Under the pieces are notes generated by a model, which saw only the letters and a program-made list of their open reading frames with translations, was not told the origin of the DNA and searched no databases. Shown piece after piece: positions 18,577 to 30,067 of a DNA stretch of 64,000 nt (position 1 is the first letter of the stretch; every line of letters starts with the position of its first letter). Made by a program: the position numbers and the translations under genes. The DNA is from NCEH01 sp043195195. Lineage in GTDB: Bacteria; Pseudomonadota; Alphaproteobacteria; Rhizobiales; Xanthobacteraceae. Location: assembly GCF_043195195.1 (NCBI RefSeq), contig NZ_JBAFWT010000011.1, forward strand, positions 79,847 through 143,846, in the 5' to 3' direction.

Positions 18577-19556
18577 CGCATCGTCTCGGCGATCACGTCG
18601 GCATAGAGCGCGGCAAGGTCCGGCTCGCGTACCGACATTTCGCGCGGCAACACCCGGCGCTGTTCCAGCGTGAGCAGCAGGTCTGCGAGCGCGCCCGCGC
18701 CGGACGCGAGCTTGCCGGCATAGGCCGTTCCAGCCGCGTCGGGTTTGAGGCCGAGCGTGACGAGATGGGCATGGGTATCGGCGTCCGGCGGCTGCGACCA
18801 GCGCAGTTCCACGCGTCGCGCGCCGCCGAAGCGCTGGAGCACCAGCGCGTGCGTCGGTCCTTCCAGCACCACCTGGCCGTCCACCAGGATTGCGATGCGG
18901 TCCGCCACCGTCGCCGCCTGCTCAAGGTCATGGGTCACGATCAGCACGGCGAGGCCTGCGGCGGCAAGGGAACGCACAAGCTCGGCAAAGCCGGCGAGGG
19001 CATCGCGGTCCACGCCCACGGTCGGCTCGTCCAGGATCAGCAGCGCCGGATCGCCCACCAGAGCGGCCGCAACATTGGCGCGGCGCTTCCAGCCGCCGGA
19101 AAGGCGGTCAATGCGTTCGTTGGCGCGTGTGATGACACCCGCGGCATCCATGACGGAGGACAGGCGGCCGGCAATACCGGACCGGGGCATGCCGGCGAGA
19201 CGCGCGAAAATGTCGAGATTTTCCCGCACGGTCAGGCTGGGGTAGAGAGCCAATTCCTGTGGCACGAGGCCGATGTGCCGCCGCGCCTGCTTCGAATGGG
19301 CGACGTCGCCTTTCACCAGCACATTGCCATCGGAGGGATGTACGCGGCCGCAGATGGCGCGGATCAAGGTGGTCTTGCCCGCGCCGTTGGGGCCGAGCAA
19401 TGCGGTGATCTCTCCCGCCGCGACGGCGAGGGAAGCATCGCGCAGCACCGGCCGCGCCCCATAATCGGCGCTTAGCCCGGCGACCTCAAGCACCAATGCC
19501 CCGCGCTGGGACGCAGCAGGGTCTTCGGCCGCGCGCAAGACGGGTGCTAAAGTCAC
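18573..19556 (-). CDS. ABC-2 type exporter, ATPase subunit
   Basis: 327 residues. After a short leader, the ABC domain shows Walker A GPNGAGKTTLIRA, signature LSGGWKRRANVAAALV, Walker B LLILDEPTVGVD, and a switch His in IVTHDLEQA. The C-terminal part (about residues 235-320) resembles the accessory domain of DrrA/CcmA-type exporters. The 4-base ATGA overlaps on both sides couple it to the GGPP synthase (upstream) and the permease (downstream). Confidence 0.87.
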   Translation of the reverse strand: MTLAPVLRAAEDPAASQRGALVLEVAGLSADYGARPVLRDASLAVAAGEITALLGPNGAGKTTLIRAICGRVHPSDGNVLVKGDVAHSKQARRHIGLVPQELALYPSLTVRENLDIFARLAGMPRSGIAGRLSSVMDAAGVITRANERIDRLSGGWKRRANVAAALVGDPALLILDEPTVGVDRDALAGFAELVRSLAAAGLAVLIVTHDLEQAATVADRIAILVDGQVVLEGPTHALVLQRFGGARRVELRWSQPPDADTHAHLVTLGLKPDAAGTAYAGKLASGAGALADLLLTLEQRRVLPREMSVREPDLAALYADVIAETMR

Positions 19557-20521
19557 GGCACCGCAACGCCCGGAAGCCCGCCGAAGGCGTGGCGCAGGAA
19601 ATCCCGCAGGGGATCTGTGCCGTCGAGGCGGCGGGAAATGCGGTCGGATGCCTCGAGCGCGCCGCGCAGATGGCTGTCGAGCAGGCTGGCTGCCCGTGAA
19701 GCCCCGAGGGAAGCAATGACCGTCGCTTTGCCTTCGTCCTTGCCCACATCCTTGCCGAGCGTGGCGGCGGAGGATTGGACATCCAGCAGATCGTCGAGAA
19801 TCTGGTAGGCGCGGCCGACGTGGTTGGCAAAATCGCGCAGCGCCTCCATGTCGCCGGCGCTAGCGTCATGTACCAGGCCGGCGGCCTCGACCGCGGCGAT
19901 GAACAGCAGGCCGGTTTTGCGCCGATTGACATCCTCAGTTGCGGAAAGGCTGCGTCCCGGCACCGGTCGCAGGTCGTCGAACTGCCCGCCGCATAAGCCG
20001 AGCGATCCCACCGCGCCGGTGAATACGGCGAGAATCTCAACCCGGGCCGGCGGCGGGACCGAGGGTGCCGTCGCCACCACCCCATAAGCGCGGGTGAGCA
20101 GCGAGATGGCGGCCAGCACCGCCACGTCCTCGCCAAACTGCACATGGGTCGCCGGCTGGTTCCGCCGCAGCGTTGCGTCGTCCATGCACGGCAGGTCGTC
20201 GATGATCAGGGAGGCGGCGTGAATCATTTCCAGCGCGCAGCCGCAATCCAGCACTTGGTGCTCGTCCGCGCCGAGCCGCAGCGCCGCCGACATGGCGAGC
20301 AGGGGCCGCAAGCGCTTGCCCGGCGCCAGCAGAATATGGCGCATGGCGGCATGCAGGGTTGCGGGATTGGAGGCCGTGGTCGGCAGAAGCAGGCCGAGAC
20401 GCCGATCCACCACCGAACGCAGATAGCTCAGGTCCGGGGAACGCAGGCTTGCGTTCTCCATCACCGGGCCGCCCTCGACGGCATGCAGTGCTTCGCCGTC
20501 TCGGGATTTGCCGTGGGTCAT
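19553..20521 (-). CDS. crtE: Geranylgeranyl diphosphate synthase (polyprenyl synthetase family)
   Basis: 322 residues. The first aspartate-rich motif is IIDDLPCMDD and the second is YQILDDLLDVQ, with LAPGKRLRPLLAM and RRKTGLLF between conserved helices. The DDLPCMDD spacing is that of bacterial FPP/GGPP synthases. By neighbourhood (crtZ, crtW, fni) it is probably the GGPP synthase feeding carotenoids, although chain length cannot be fixed from motifs alone. Start at the ATG at 20521; an internal ATG (MENASLRSPDL) is also possible. It overlaps the exporter ATPase gene by 4 bases. Confidence 0.82.
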   Translation of the reverse strand: MTHGKSRDGEALHAVEGGPVMENASLRSPDLSYLRSVVDRRLGLLLPTTASNPATLHAAMRHILLAPGKRLRPLLAMSAALRLGADEHQVLDCGCALEMIHAASLIIDDLPCMDDATLRRNQPATHVQFGEDVAVLAAISLLTRAYGVVATAPSVPPPARVEILAVFTGAVGSLGLCGGQFDDLRPVPGRSLSATEDVNRRKTGLLFIAAVEAAGLVHDASAGDMEALRDFANHVGRAYQILDDLLDVQSSAATLGKDVGKDEGKATVIASLGASRAASLLDSHLRGALEASDRISRRLDGTDPLRDFLRHAFGGLPGVAVP

Positions 20522-20659
20522 CGGGCCGGCCCTTCCTCGCTCTTCCGCCCGCGAGGCCCCTGAAGGCCGATCCGGCAGATTGCATGTGCTTGCATGATCT
20601 TAGATCAGACTCTAGAACCCTTGAAGGTGGCTTGCTGTCAAGCAGAAGAGATTGACGCG

Positions 20660-21694
20660 ATGAACGCGGAAAGCGAGATCCAGCGCCGCAAGCAAGATCA
20701 TATCGATGTCGTGATGGCCGACGAGCGCACTTTGTCTCGTGCAAAAACCGGCTTCGAGAGCGTGTTTTTTGAACATCGCGCCCTGCCTGAACTGCATTTG
20801 GACGCTGTGGATCTCACTACGACGTTCCTTGGACGCGCGCTCGCGGCGCCTTTGTTGATTTCTTCCATGACCGGTGGACCCGCGGCTGCGGGCCTGATCA
20901 ACCGCCATCTGGCCGAAGCGGCCCAGCATCTGGGCATTGCATTGGGCGTGGGCTCGCAGCGCGTTGCCCTGGAGGGCGGGGAAGCGGCTGGCCTTGATCC
21001 AGGCCTGCGCCGGCTCGCACCGGGAATTCCCTTGTTCGCCAATCTCGGCGCGGCCCAATTGGCCCGCGGCTATGGGCTCGACGAGGCTAGGCGGGCCGTG
21101 GACATGATCGAGGCAGATGCCTTGATCCTGCACCTCAATCCGCTTCAGGAAGCGGTTCAGGCGGGTGGCGATCGCGACTGGCGCGGCCTGCTGGATGCTA
21201 TCGGAAGCTTGGCCCGGGCGCTTCCTGCTCCCATGATTGTGAAGGAAGTCGGCTTCGGTATCGCCGCCGATCTGGCCCGCCAGCTTGTGGATAACGGCGT
21301 TGCGGCCATCGACGTCGCGGGAGCCGGGGGCACCAATTGGGCGCTGGTGGAGGGTGAGCGCGGCAGCGGGCGGCAGCGCGCCATCGCTGCGGCATTTGCC
21401 GATTGGGGCATTCCCACCGCGCAGGCGGTCCAGGCGGTGCGTGAGGCCTGCCCCAAGGTGCCGCTGATCGCCTCCGGCGGTCTCAAGGACGGGGTGGATG
21501 TCGCCAAGGCGATCCGCCTGGGCGCGGATCTGGCGGGCCAGGCGGCCGGGGTGCTCTCCGCCGCCGTCTTGTCCAGCGAGGCGGTGGTGGCGCATTTCGA
21601 GGGGATCATCACGCAATTGCGCATCGCCTGCTTCTGTACCGGGTCGACCGACCTCGCCGCCCTGCGTACCGCCCGGCTGCTGCCGGCGGCATGA
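20660..21694 (+). CDS. fni: Type 2 isopentenyl-diphosphate delta-isomerase
   Basis: 344 residues from the ATG at 20660, after AGAAGAG. The N-terminal RRKQDHIDVV, then APLLISSMTGG, GVGSQRVALEG, HLNPLQEAVQ, VKEVGFGI and IASGGLKDGVD are diagnostic of the FMN- and NADPH-dependent Fni family. It interconverts IPP and DMAPP, supplying the prenyl synthase encoded divergently. The 138 bases between the two genes presumably hold both promoters. Length is normal. Confidence 0.93.
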   Translation: MNAESEIQRRKQDHIDVVMADERTLSRAKTGFESVFFEHRALPELHLDAVDLTTTFLGRALAAPLLISSMTGGPAAAGLINRHLAEAAQHLGIALGVGSQRVALEGGEAAGLDPGLRRLAPGIPLFANLGAAQLARGYGLDEARRAVDMIEADALILHLNPLQEAVQAGGDRDWRGLLDAIGSLARALPAPMIVKEVGFGIAADLARQLVDNGVAAIDVAGAGGTNWALVEGERGSGRQRAIAAAFADWGIPTAQAVQAVREACPKVPLIASGGLKDGVDVAKAIRLGADLAGQAAGVLSAAVLSSEAVVAHFEGIITQLRIACFCTGSTDLAALRTARLLPAA

Positions 21695-21719
21695 GGGCGG
21701 CAAGGCCGCGTGAAGGTCT

Positions 21720-22514
21720 TCAGGGCATGTATTGCCCGCCGTTGACCTCGATCACCTGCCCCGTCACATAGCCGCTCGCCGCTTCCGAGGCGAGATAAAG
21801 GAAGGTGCCGACGCATTCGTCCGGCACCCCGAGCCGTCCCATGGGAATCGTCGCCTGCATGACGGTCAACTGAGCCGGTGTGGAATAGCGGTCGTGGAAC
21901 GGGGTCTCGATCACGCCGGGGGAAACGGCGTTCACGCGAATGCCGGTCTGCGCCAGTTCCTTTGCCCAGCCGTGGGTGGCGGTCGAGATGAAGCCCTTGG
22001 CGGCCGCATAGAGCACGGACCCGCCGGCGCCGCCGTGCCGTGCGGCAATGGACGATACATTGATGATGGAAGCCGGCCGGCTCTGCGCGAGCATCACCGG
22101 CACCGCGTGGGTCATGAAATTCACGACGTGACGCACGTTCAAGTCCAGCACCGCGTCGTAGAATTCGTCGCTATAGTCGGTGATCGGCAGGCGCTTCACC
22201 AGCCCGCCCGCGTTGTTCACCAGGATATCGAGGCCGCCAAAGGCCTCCAGCGTTGCGGCGAGGATGGCGGCGGGCGCTTCGCGCCGGGTCAGGTCGCCGC
22301 CGATGATCACGGCCTCGCCGCCTGCCGCGCGCACCCGCTCGGCCACCTGCTCGGCTTTGTCGCGGCTGGCGTTGTAATGCACCGCCACTCGTGCGCCGCT
22401 GCGGGCAAAGCCTTCGGCGGCCGCGGCGCCGAGCCCGGTGCTGGCGCCGGTGATGAGCACGGCCTTGCCCTTGAGATCGGGAAATACCGGCATTTGGACC
22501 TGGGATACGGTCAT
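21720..22514 (-). CDS. Short-chain dehydrogenase/reductase
   Basis: 264 residues from the ATG at 22514, which has AAGGAG eight bases upstream. Cofactor motif ITGASTGLGAAAAEGFARSG, then NNAGG, catalytic Ser in INVSSIAA and YAAAKG for the Tyr-x-x-x-Lys pair. The Arg in VAVHYNASRDKA suggests NADP(H) preference. It ends in GYVTGQVIEVNGGQYMP. It is divergent from a KdgF-like cupin, with a LacI-type palindrome between them. That pairing suggests sugar-acid or uronate metabolism; the substrate is not determined. Confidence 0.85.
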   Translation of the reverse strand: MTVSQVQMPVFPDLKGKAVLITGASTGLGAAAAEGFARSGARVAVHYNASRDKAEQVAERVRAAGGEAVIIGGDLTRREAPAAILAATLEAFGGLDILVNNAGGLVKRLPITDYSDEFYDAVLDLNVRHVVNFMTHAVPVMLAQSRPASIINVSSIAARHGGAGGSVLYAAAKGFISTATHGWAKELAQTGIRVNAVSPGVIETPFHDRYSTPAQLTVMQATIPMGRLGVPDECVGTFLYLASEAASGYVTGQVIEVNGGQYMP

Positions 22515-22933
22515 GTTTGGCTCCTTGGGAAAAGCGGCCGGCGCGAACCGGCGAAGGGGGCTTTTAGCGGACGCAGACTCGGGCTCTTTTTTTGAGAGGT
22601 AACCTGCCAGAGGCGGAGGGTCGGTAATAGGGAGGCAGAGCGCCGGGCGATCACGCCCTGGTAAGCTGGCGACGCAAGCGGCTCCGCCCTCGCGGGACGA
22701 ATCCTCGACTGCGTTCGCAACCCTGCCGGTGAGCCGCCTGTCGAGGTCAGGATAAGGCCGCACGGCTTGGATTTTGCCGGGCTCGCCGCGCGTTTGGCTC
22801 GATCTCCTCTGTGGTGGGTGCTGCCGGGCCTTGGCCGCCGGCTTGCAAGCTAAAACGTTTTAATCCATTGGCACAACATGAACCGGACGACGCCCGCCGC
22901 GCGTCGTGCTCACGGTCCGATAGGAGCAATTCG
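22515..22933. other. Divergent non-coding region between SDR and cupin genes
   Basis: 419 bases with no convincing gene. It should carry the promoters of the SDR gene (left) and the cupin gene (right). The notable element is the 12-bp palindrome at 22851-22862, listed separately. The segment next to the SDR gene looks non-functional apart from its ribosome site. Confidence 0.5.
22851..22862. promoter_or_regulatory. LacI/GalR-type palindromic operator
   Basis: TAAAACGTTTTA is a perfect 12-bp palindrome with the central CG typical of LacI-family operators. It lies 72 bases upstream of the cupin start in an otherwise GC-rich region. No LacI-family gene is in the window, so the regulator would be encoded elsewhere. 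Confidence 0.55.
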
Positions 22934-23284
22934 ATGTCGCAGGAAAAGGGTGCGGTATTTGCTTTCGCCGCCACGGTGCCGGTCGAAGTGGTGGACGATA
23001 TCGTCCAGCGCCAGATCCTCACCTATAACGACGAGATCATGATGGTTCGGGTGATCTTCACCAAGGCGGGTCCCGGCGGCGTGCCGCACAGTCACCCCCA
23101 TGTGCAGGTGACGAGTGTCGAAAGCGGCGTGTTTGACATCACCATCGACGGGCGCACCGAACGTCTGACCGCCGGGGATAGCTTCTATGTACCGTCCGGC
23201 GTGCACCATTGCGCGCTCTGCATCGAACCCGGCATCCTGGTCGACGTGTTTACCCCCATGCGGGCGGACTTCGTCGCGGGGTGA
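22934..23284 (+). CDS. KdgF-like cupin-domain protein
   Basis: 116 residues from the ATG at 22934, 6 bases after AGGAGC. It is a single-domain cupin: motif 1 is PHSHPHVQVTSVESG with the metal-binding His residues and Glu, and motif 2 is GDSFYVPSGVHHCAL. The shape and size fit the KdgF group, which linearises unsaturated uronates released from pectin or alginate. Its divergent neighbour is an SDR, which in uronate pathways would reduce the resulting keto-sugar acid. Enzyme activity is inferred; cupins of this size vary widely. Confidence 0.75.
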   Translation: MSQEKGAVFAFAATVPVEVVDDIVQRQILTYNDEIMMVRVIFTKAGPGGVPHSHPHVQVTSVESGVFDITIDGRTERLTAGDSFYVPSGVHHCALCIEPGILVDVFTPMRADFVAG

Positions 23285-23287
23285 CGC

Positions 23288-23602
23288 TTAGGCTTGCGCA
23301 ACGGCGCGTTCCAGCGCCGCCTGCAGGCGCGCCGGGTCGCCGGCGATGCGGAACACCTTCAGCCGTGCCGTCGCGCCCGACAAAAGCACGACCCGCGAGG
23401 GGGCGACGTCGGCAGCCTTGGCGAGCACGCGCGCCACGGCATCCGTTGCGGCGCCATCTTCGGGCGCCACGCGGACCCGGATTTTCAGCACGTCACGCCC
23501 ATCCGACAGCGTCGTGATGCCATCGAGAGCGTCGCGCCCGCCCTTGGGCGTGGCGCGTACGCTGACGTCGAGCCCGTCCGCATGGGCCCGGAAGAACGCC
23601 AC
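23288..23602 (-). CDS. DUF167 family protein (YggU-like)
   Basis: 104 residues with a GTG start at 23602, only 5 bases after the YggT stop. The sequence runs FRAHADGLDVSVRATPKGGR and KIRVRVAPEDGAATDAVARV, then VLLSGATARLKVFRIAG. This is the DUF167 fold (an alpha/beta domain of unknown function), which commonly follows yggT. The start codon is inferred from spacing; a rightward shift would run into yggT. Confidence 0.82.
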   Translation of the reverse strand: MAFFRAHADGLDVSVRATPKGGRDALDGITTLSDGRDVLKIRVRVAPEDGAATDAVARVLAKAADVAPSRVVLLSGATARLKVFRIAGDPARLQAALERAVAQA

Positions 23603-23607
23603 GGCGG

Positions 23608-23898
23608 TCAGAAAACGTAAGGATAGATATAGAGCCCGATCACCCGCTCGATGAAGATGATGAGGAGGATCAGCACCATCGGGGAAAGATCGAGGCCGCC
23701 GAGCTGGGGCAGAATGGCGCGCAGCGGCGCGAGCAGCGGCTCGGTGATGCGATAGATGAACTCGCCGATGGTCCGGACCACGGGATTGTAGGCATTGACC
23801 ACATTGAAGGCGAGCAGCCACGACAGCACCGCGGCGATGATGAGCACCCAGGTGTAGAGTTGCAGAACAATGAGGATGACGTCGAGAAGGGCGCGCAT
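23608..23898 (-). CDS. YggT family integral membrane protein
   Basis: 96 residues, almost all hydrophobic: MRALLDVILIVLQLYTWVLI, a hydrophilic middle with NPVVRTIGEFIYRITEPLLA, and a C-terminal second segment. These are the two YGGT repeats. Proteins of this family are linked to osmotic stress and membrane organisation, without a settled mechanism. It is in an operon with the DUF167 gene downstream. Confidence 0.88.
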   Translation of the reverse strand: MRALLDVILIVLQLYTWVLIIAAVLSWLLAFNVVNAYNPVVRTIGEFIYRITEPLLAPLRAILPQLGGLDLSPMVLILLIIFIERVIGLYIYPYVF

Positions 23899-24105
23899 CT
23901 TGGGACAATTCCTCGCGGCGGCAGGTGTCAGGGAGCAATAGCCAAGCCGGCGCCGATTGAACAGGGCGTTCGTGCCTGTGAGCGCTCAAGAGCGCGTTGG
24001 GTTCGTCCGCGGCTCGCCCGCGCCCTGCGTCAAAAGGGCCCGTATGCCACGCGTACGCGGCATAGCTCTGAGTGGCGCCGGCCACGGGCTGCAGATCCTC
24101 CGGGC

Positions 24106-24339
24106 TCAGCCCAAGGTCGCATCCTCATTGGGTTTGTCGGGATCGGGCAGGGCGCCGGTCCCGGGGGTCTTGGCGGCATCGGTCAAGTCCGGCCTCGCGT
24201 GCGGCCCCGCGGCAGGCTTGCCGGTGTCGTTCTTGCCGGTGTCGTTGGCCGGCGCCGATGGGCGCAGAGGCGCGCGCTGCGGTGCCCCCTCGGTGCCTTT
24301 TGCGGGCTCAGCGGCGGGATGACGCGGTTTTGAGGACAT
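24106..24339 (-). CDS. Small Pro/Ala-rich disordered protein
   Basis: 77 residues from the ATG at 24339, preceded by AGAGGAGA at good spacing, which is why I accept it. It is polar and rich in Pro, Ala, Lys and Asp, with a near repeat NDTGKNDTGKP, and ends PNEDATLG. No domain, signal peptide or membrane segment is visible. I do not recognise a function. It lies between yggT and the divergent accA. Confidence 0.55.
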   Translation of the reverse strand: MSSKPRHPAAEPAKGTEGAPQRAPLRPSAPANDTGKNDTGKPAAGPHARPDLTDAAKTPGTGALPDPDKPNEDATLG

Positions 24340-24507
24340 GTGGTGTCTCCTCTGCAATCCATTGAGGGACAACGCGCGGCGGCTGATCGGGTTGCCTCGT
24401 CGGGCAGTGACACCTTGACTTAGAGCGCCCCGAAGAGCAGCTTCCGGCCGCGCCATGAGGTGCCCGGACGCCAGCGTCCATCATTTCCCAAAACCCCACG
24501 GACAGGC

Positions 24508-25458
24508 ATGCGCAGCTATTTGGACTTCGAGAAGCCGGTGGCCGAGCTCGAGGCGAAGGTGGAAGAACTGCGGGCACTTTCGAGCGGGGACGGCGTCGCG
24601 ATCGCCGACGACGTGACGCGCCTTGAAGCCAAGGCGGCCGATGCTCTGGCCCAGCTCTATTCCACCCTCACGCCCTGGCAGAAGACGCTGGTGGCGCGCC
24701 ACCCCGCGCGGCCGCACTTCGGAGATTTCGCCAGGGGCCTGTTCGATGAGTTCACGCCGCTGGCCGGCGACCGTAAATATGGCGAGGACGAAGCCATCAT
24801 CGGCGGCTTTGCGCGCTTCCGCGGCGAGCCGGTCTGCGTCATCGGCCATGAGAAGGGCTCCACCACCGAGACCCGCATCCGGCACAATTTCGGCATGGCG
24901 CGCCCCGAGGGCTACCGCAAGGCCGCGCGCCTCATGGAACTGGCCGACCGTTTCGCGGTGCCCATGATCGCGCTTGTGGATACCGCCGGCGCCTATCCCG
25001 GCATCGGCGCGGAAGAGCGCGGGCAGGCGGAGGCCATCGCTCGCTCCACCGACGCCTGCCTCGCGCTCGGCGCGCCCAATGTGGCGGTCGTCATCGGCGA
25101 GGGCGGATCGGGCGGTGCCATCGCCATCGCCACCGCCAACAAGGTGCTGATGCTCGAGCACGCCATTTACAGCGTGATTTCTCCCGAAGGCGCGGCCTCG
25201 ATCCTCTGGCGCGATACCGCCAAGGCGCAGGAGGCGGCGACCAATATGAAGATTACCGCTCAGGATCTGGTGCGATTCGGCGTGGTGGATTCGATCATCA
25301 AGGAGCCCACCGGCGGCGCCCATCGCGACCCCAAGGCCGCCATCGCGGCGACCGGGGATGCGATCGCGGAAGCCCTGGCCGCCATGGCGGGGCTCGATGC
25401 GAGCGAAGTGCGCAAGGCGCGGCGGGCCAAGTTCCTGGCGATCGGCCGCACGCTCTAG
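24508..25458 (+). CDS. accA: Acetyl-CoA carboxylase carboxyltransferase subunit alpha
   Basis: 316 residues from the ATG at 24508 (MRSYLDFEKPVAELEAKVEE), the standard N-terminus; an upstream in-frame extension has no support. GHEKGSTTETRIRHNFGMA, VDTAGAYPGIGAEERGQAEA and GEGGSGGAIAI are the carboxyltransferase signatures. With AccD it transfers the carboxyl group from biotin to acetyl-CoA, the first step of fatty-acid synthesis. It is monocistronic here by spacing. Confidence 0.95.
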   Translation: MRSYLDFEKPVAELEAKVEELRALSSGDGVAIADDVTRLEAKAADALAQLYSTLTPWQKTLVARHPARPHFGDFARGLFDEFTPLAGDRKYGEDEAIIGGFARFRGEPVCVIGHEKGSTTETRIRHNFGMARPEGYRKAARLMELADRFAVPMIALVDTAGAYPGIGAEERGQAEAIARSTDACLALGAPNVAVVIGEGGSGGAIAIATANKVLMLEHAIYSVISPEGAASILWRDTAKAQEAATNMKITAQDLVRFGVVDSIIKEPTGGAHRDPKAAIAATGDAIAEALAAMAGLDASEVRKARRAKFLAIGRTL

Positions 25459-25635
25459 AGCTGGACGCCGGCCATTTTGTCTGGAACCATCTCATATCGG
25501 CCGCAATTCGCCAGTCTTGTGCGGCTAACAAGCGCTGATTTATCGCTTTTTCGCCATCATATGGTAACGCGCCGTCAAGGGTGGACCTTGCATCATGACT
25601 CTTAGTGCGCCCGAAACGGACCTTGGAGTTCTGCG

Positions 25636-26880
25636 TTGAGCCGTCCGCTTCCCCTCTTTTCCCGTCTCCGGCTCGCGGCGCTTGCCGCCACGGCGGCGGT
25701 GGTGCTCGCCGGCTGCAACGGCCAGGGCGATCTGTCCCGGCGCTCCCAGCAGCCCCTGTCGCCGCAGATGGTCACCATGATCCAGGAGAAGGGCATGACG
25801 CCCTCCAGCCCGATCCTGGTGCGCCTGTTCAAGCAGGAATCCGAGCTCGAGGTCTGGAAGGAAAAGACCGACGGCACCTATGCGCTGCTGAAGACCTATC
25901 CGATCTGCCGCTGGTCGGGCGAGCTCGGCCCCAAGGTGAAGATGGGCGACCGCCAGGCGCCGGAAGGCTTCTATGCCATCACTCCGGCGCTGATGAATCC
26001 CAATTCCAGCTATTATCTCGCGATCAACACGGGCTTTCCGAACGCGTTCGACAAGTCCTACGGCCGCACCGGCGAGTTCCTGATGATCCACGGGGACTGC
26101 TCCTCGTCGGGCTGCTACGCCATGACCGACCAGCAGATCGCCGAGATTTTCGCCCTGGCGCGCGAGAGCTTCGCCGGCGGCCAGCGCTCGTTCCAGCTCC
26201 AGGCCATGCCGTTCCGCATGACGCCGAAGAATCTCGCCCGCCATCGCACCAACCCGAACATGGCCTTCTGGCGCAACCTGAAGGAAGGCTACGACAGCTT
26301 CGAGGTGACGAAGCAGGAGCCGAAGGTCAACGTGTGCGACCGACACTATGTGTTCAACGCGCAGGTTGAGGGGGGACGCGGCTTCGACGCCTCCGCCGCC
26401 TGCCCGAACTATACCGTGCCCGCCGAGATCGCCCAGGCGGTTAATGCCAAGCGTATCGCCGACGACCAGCAGGTAGCGGCGCTGTCCAATTCGCTGCCCG
26501 TGGCGCCGGTGAAGACCGGCACCGACGGGGGCATGCACCCCGTGTTCCTGGCCAAGTTCCGCCCCGTCGGCGCCGAGGCGAATGATTACACGGTGGACGT
26601 GAACGGGGCGCCGCCCGGCACCATGCCCGAAACCACGCGCCCGCCGGGCATTTCCCCGGACAGCCAGGTGGTCGAAGTCGGAGCCCCCGTGCGTCCGGGC
26701 GTGGATGCGACCTCCGCCTCCGCGCCCACGAGCAGCGGGCCGCGTGTCGCTTCCGTCCTGCCGCCCGGATCGGTGCAGCAGACCGCCAGCCTGAACGGGC
26801 AGGGTACTGCATCCGCGACGGTCCTGCAGGGCTCCACAACCATCGTGACGCCGGGTACGTTCTCATCCAGCACGCGCTAG
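25636..26880 (+). CDS. YafK-like L,D-transpeptidase family lipoprotein
   Basis: 414 residues with a TTG start at 25636 after TTGGAG. The signal peptide ends in a lipobox VVLAGC. The YkuD/YafK catalytic region reads FLMIHGDCSSSGCYAMTD with His152 and Cys160. The last 140 residues are Pro/Thr/Ser-rich and of low complexity (PETTRPPGISPDSQVVEV and onward), unlike the compact C-terminus of E. coli YafK (DpaA), which detaches Braun lipoprotein from peptidoglycan. It is probably anchored in the outer or inner membrane and faces the periplasm. Confidence 0.85.
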   Translation: MSRPLPLFSRLRLAALAATAAVVLAGCNGQGDLSRRSQQPLSPQMVTMIQEKGMTPSSPILVRLFKQESELEVWKEKTDGTYALLKTYPICRWSGELGPKVKMGDRQAPEGFYAITPALMNPNSSYYLAINTGFPNAFDKSYGRTGEFLMIHGDCSSSGCYAMTDQQIAEIFALARESFAGGQRSFQLQAMPFRMTPKNLARHRTNPNMAFWRNLKEGYDSFEVTKQEPKVNVCDRHYVFNAQVEGGRGFDASAACPNYTVPAEIAQAVNAKRIADDQQVAALSNSLPVAPVKTGTDGGMHPVFLAKFRPVGAEANDYTVDVNGAPPGTMPETTRPPGISPDSQVVEVGAPVRPGVDATSASAPTSSGPRVASVLPPGSVQQTASLNGQGTASATVLQGSTTIVTPGTFSSSTR

Positions 26881-27289
26881 CGCGCGATCCGATCCTATGG
26901 AGCCGGTGACGTCTCTGCGGGATCGAGACAGATCCGGCTCTGGCGCCAAACGGCATTCCGGCCCGAGATCAGGCCTGCCGGAATGGCGGCGCGGCCTCCG
27001 GATTTTCGAAAATTCTTCACGTGAAACAATGACTTAGCGCGGACGAACATCGGTTTTCTGGTGCTTCGCGGCGGGTCTTCGGCGCACAGAACCGGCATTT
27101 CGGGCGAACGTTCGGCGAAGATGAATCCGGAGGATTCTCCGATTCGGTTCGGCCTCGTACAGCCGGCGGCTCGGCCCTCTCGCCCGTTTCGTATCCGCAT
27201 CCGCCGCTGCCCGCCCGCGCGGCCGACCCCAAAACGCAAAAACGCCCGGCTCGACACCGGGCGTTTCGTTCAAGGGGGAAAAGCCAGCC
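26881..27289. other. Non-coding stretch between convergent yafK-like gene and secA
   Basis: 409 bases with no supportable gene. The secA terminator lies at its right end (listed separately). The rest shows no repeat or hairpin that I can support. Confidence 0.5.
27232..27265 (-). terminator. Rho-independent terminator of secA
   Basis: AACGCCCGG (27241-27249) pairs perfectly with CCGGGCGTT (27257-27265) across a 7-base loop. Read on the minus strand, the stem runs into TTTTTGCGTTTT, so it terminates secA transcription 25 bases past the stop. Confidence 0.85.
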
Positions 27290-30067
<2,778 letters not shown>

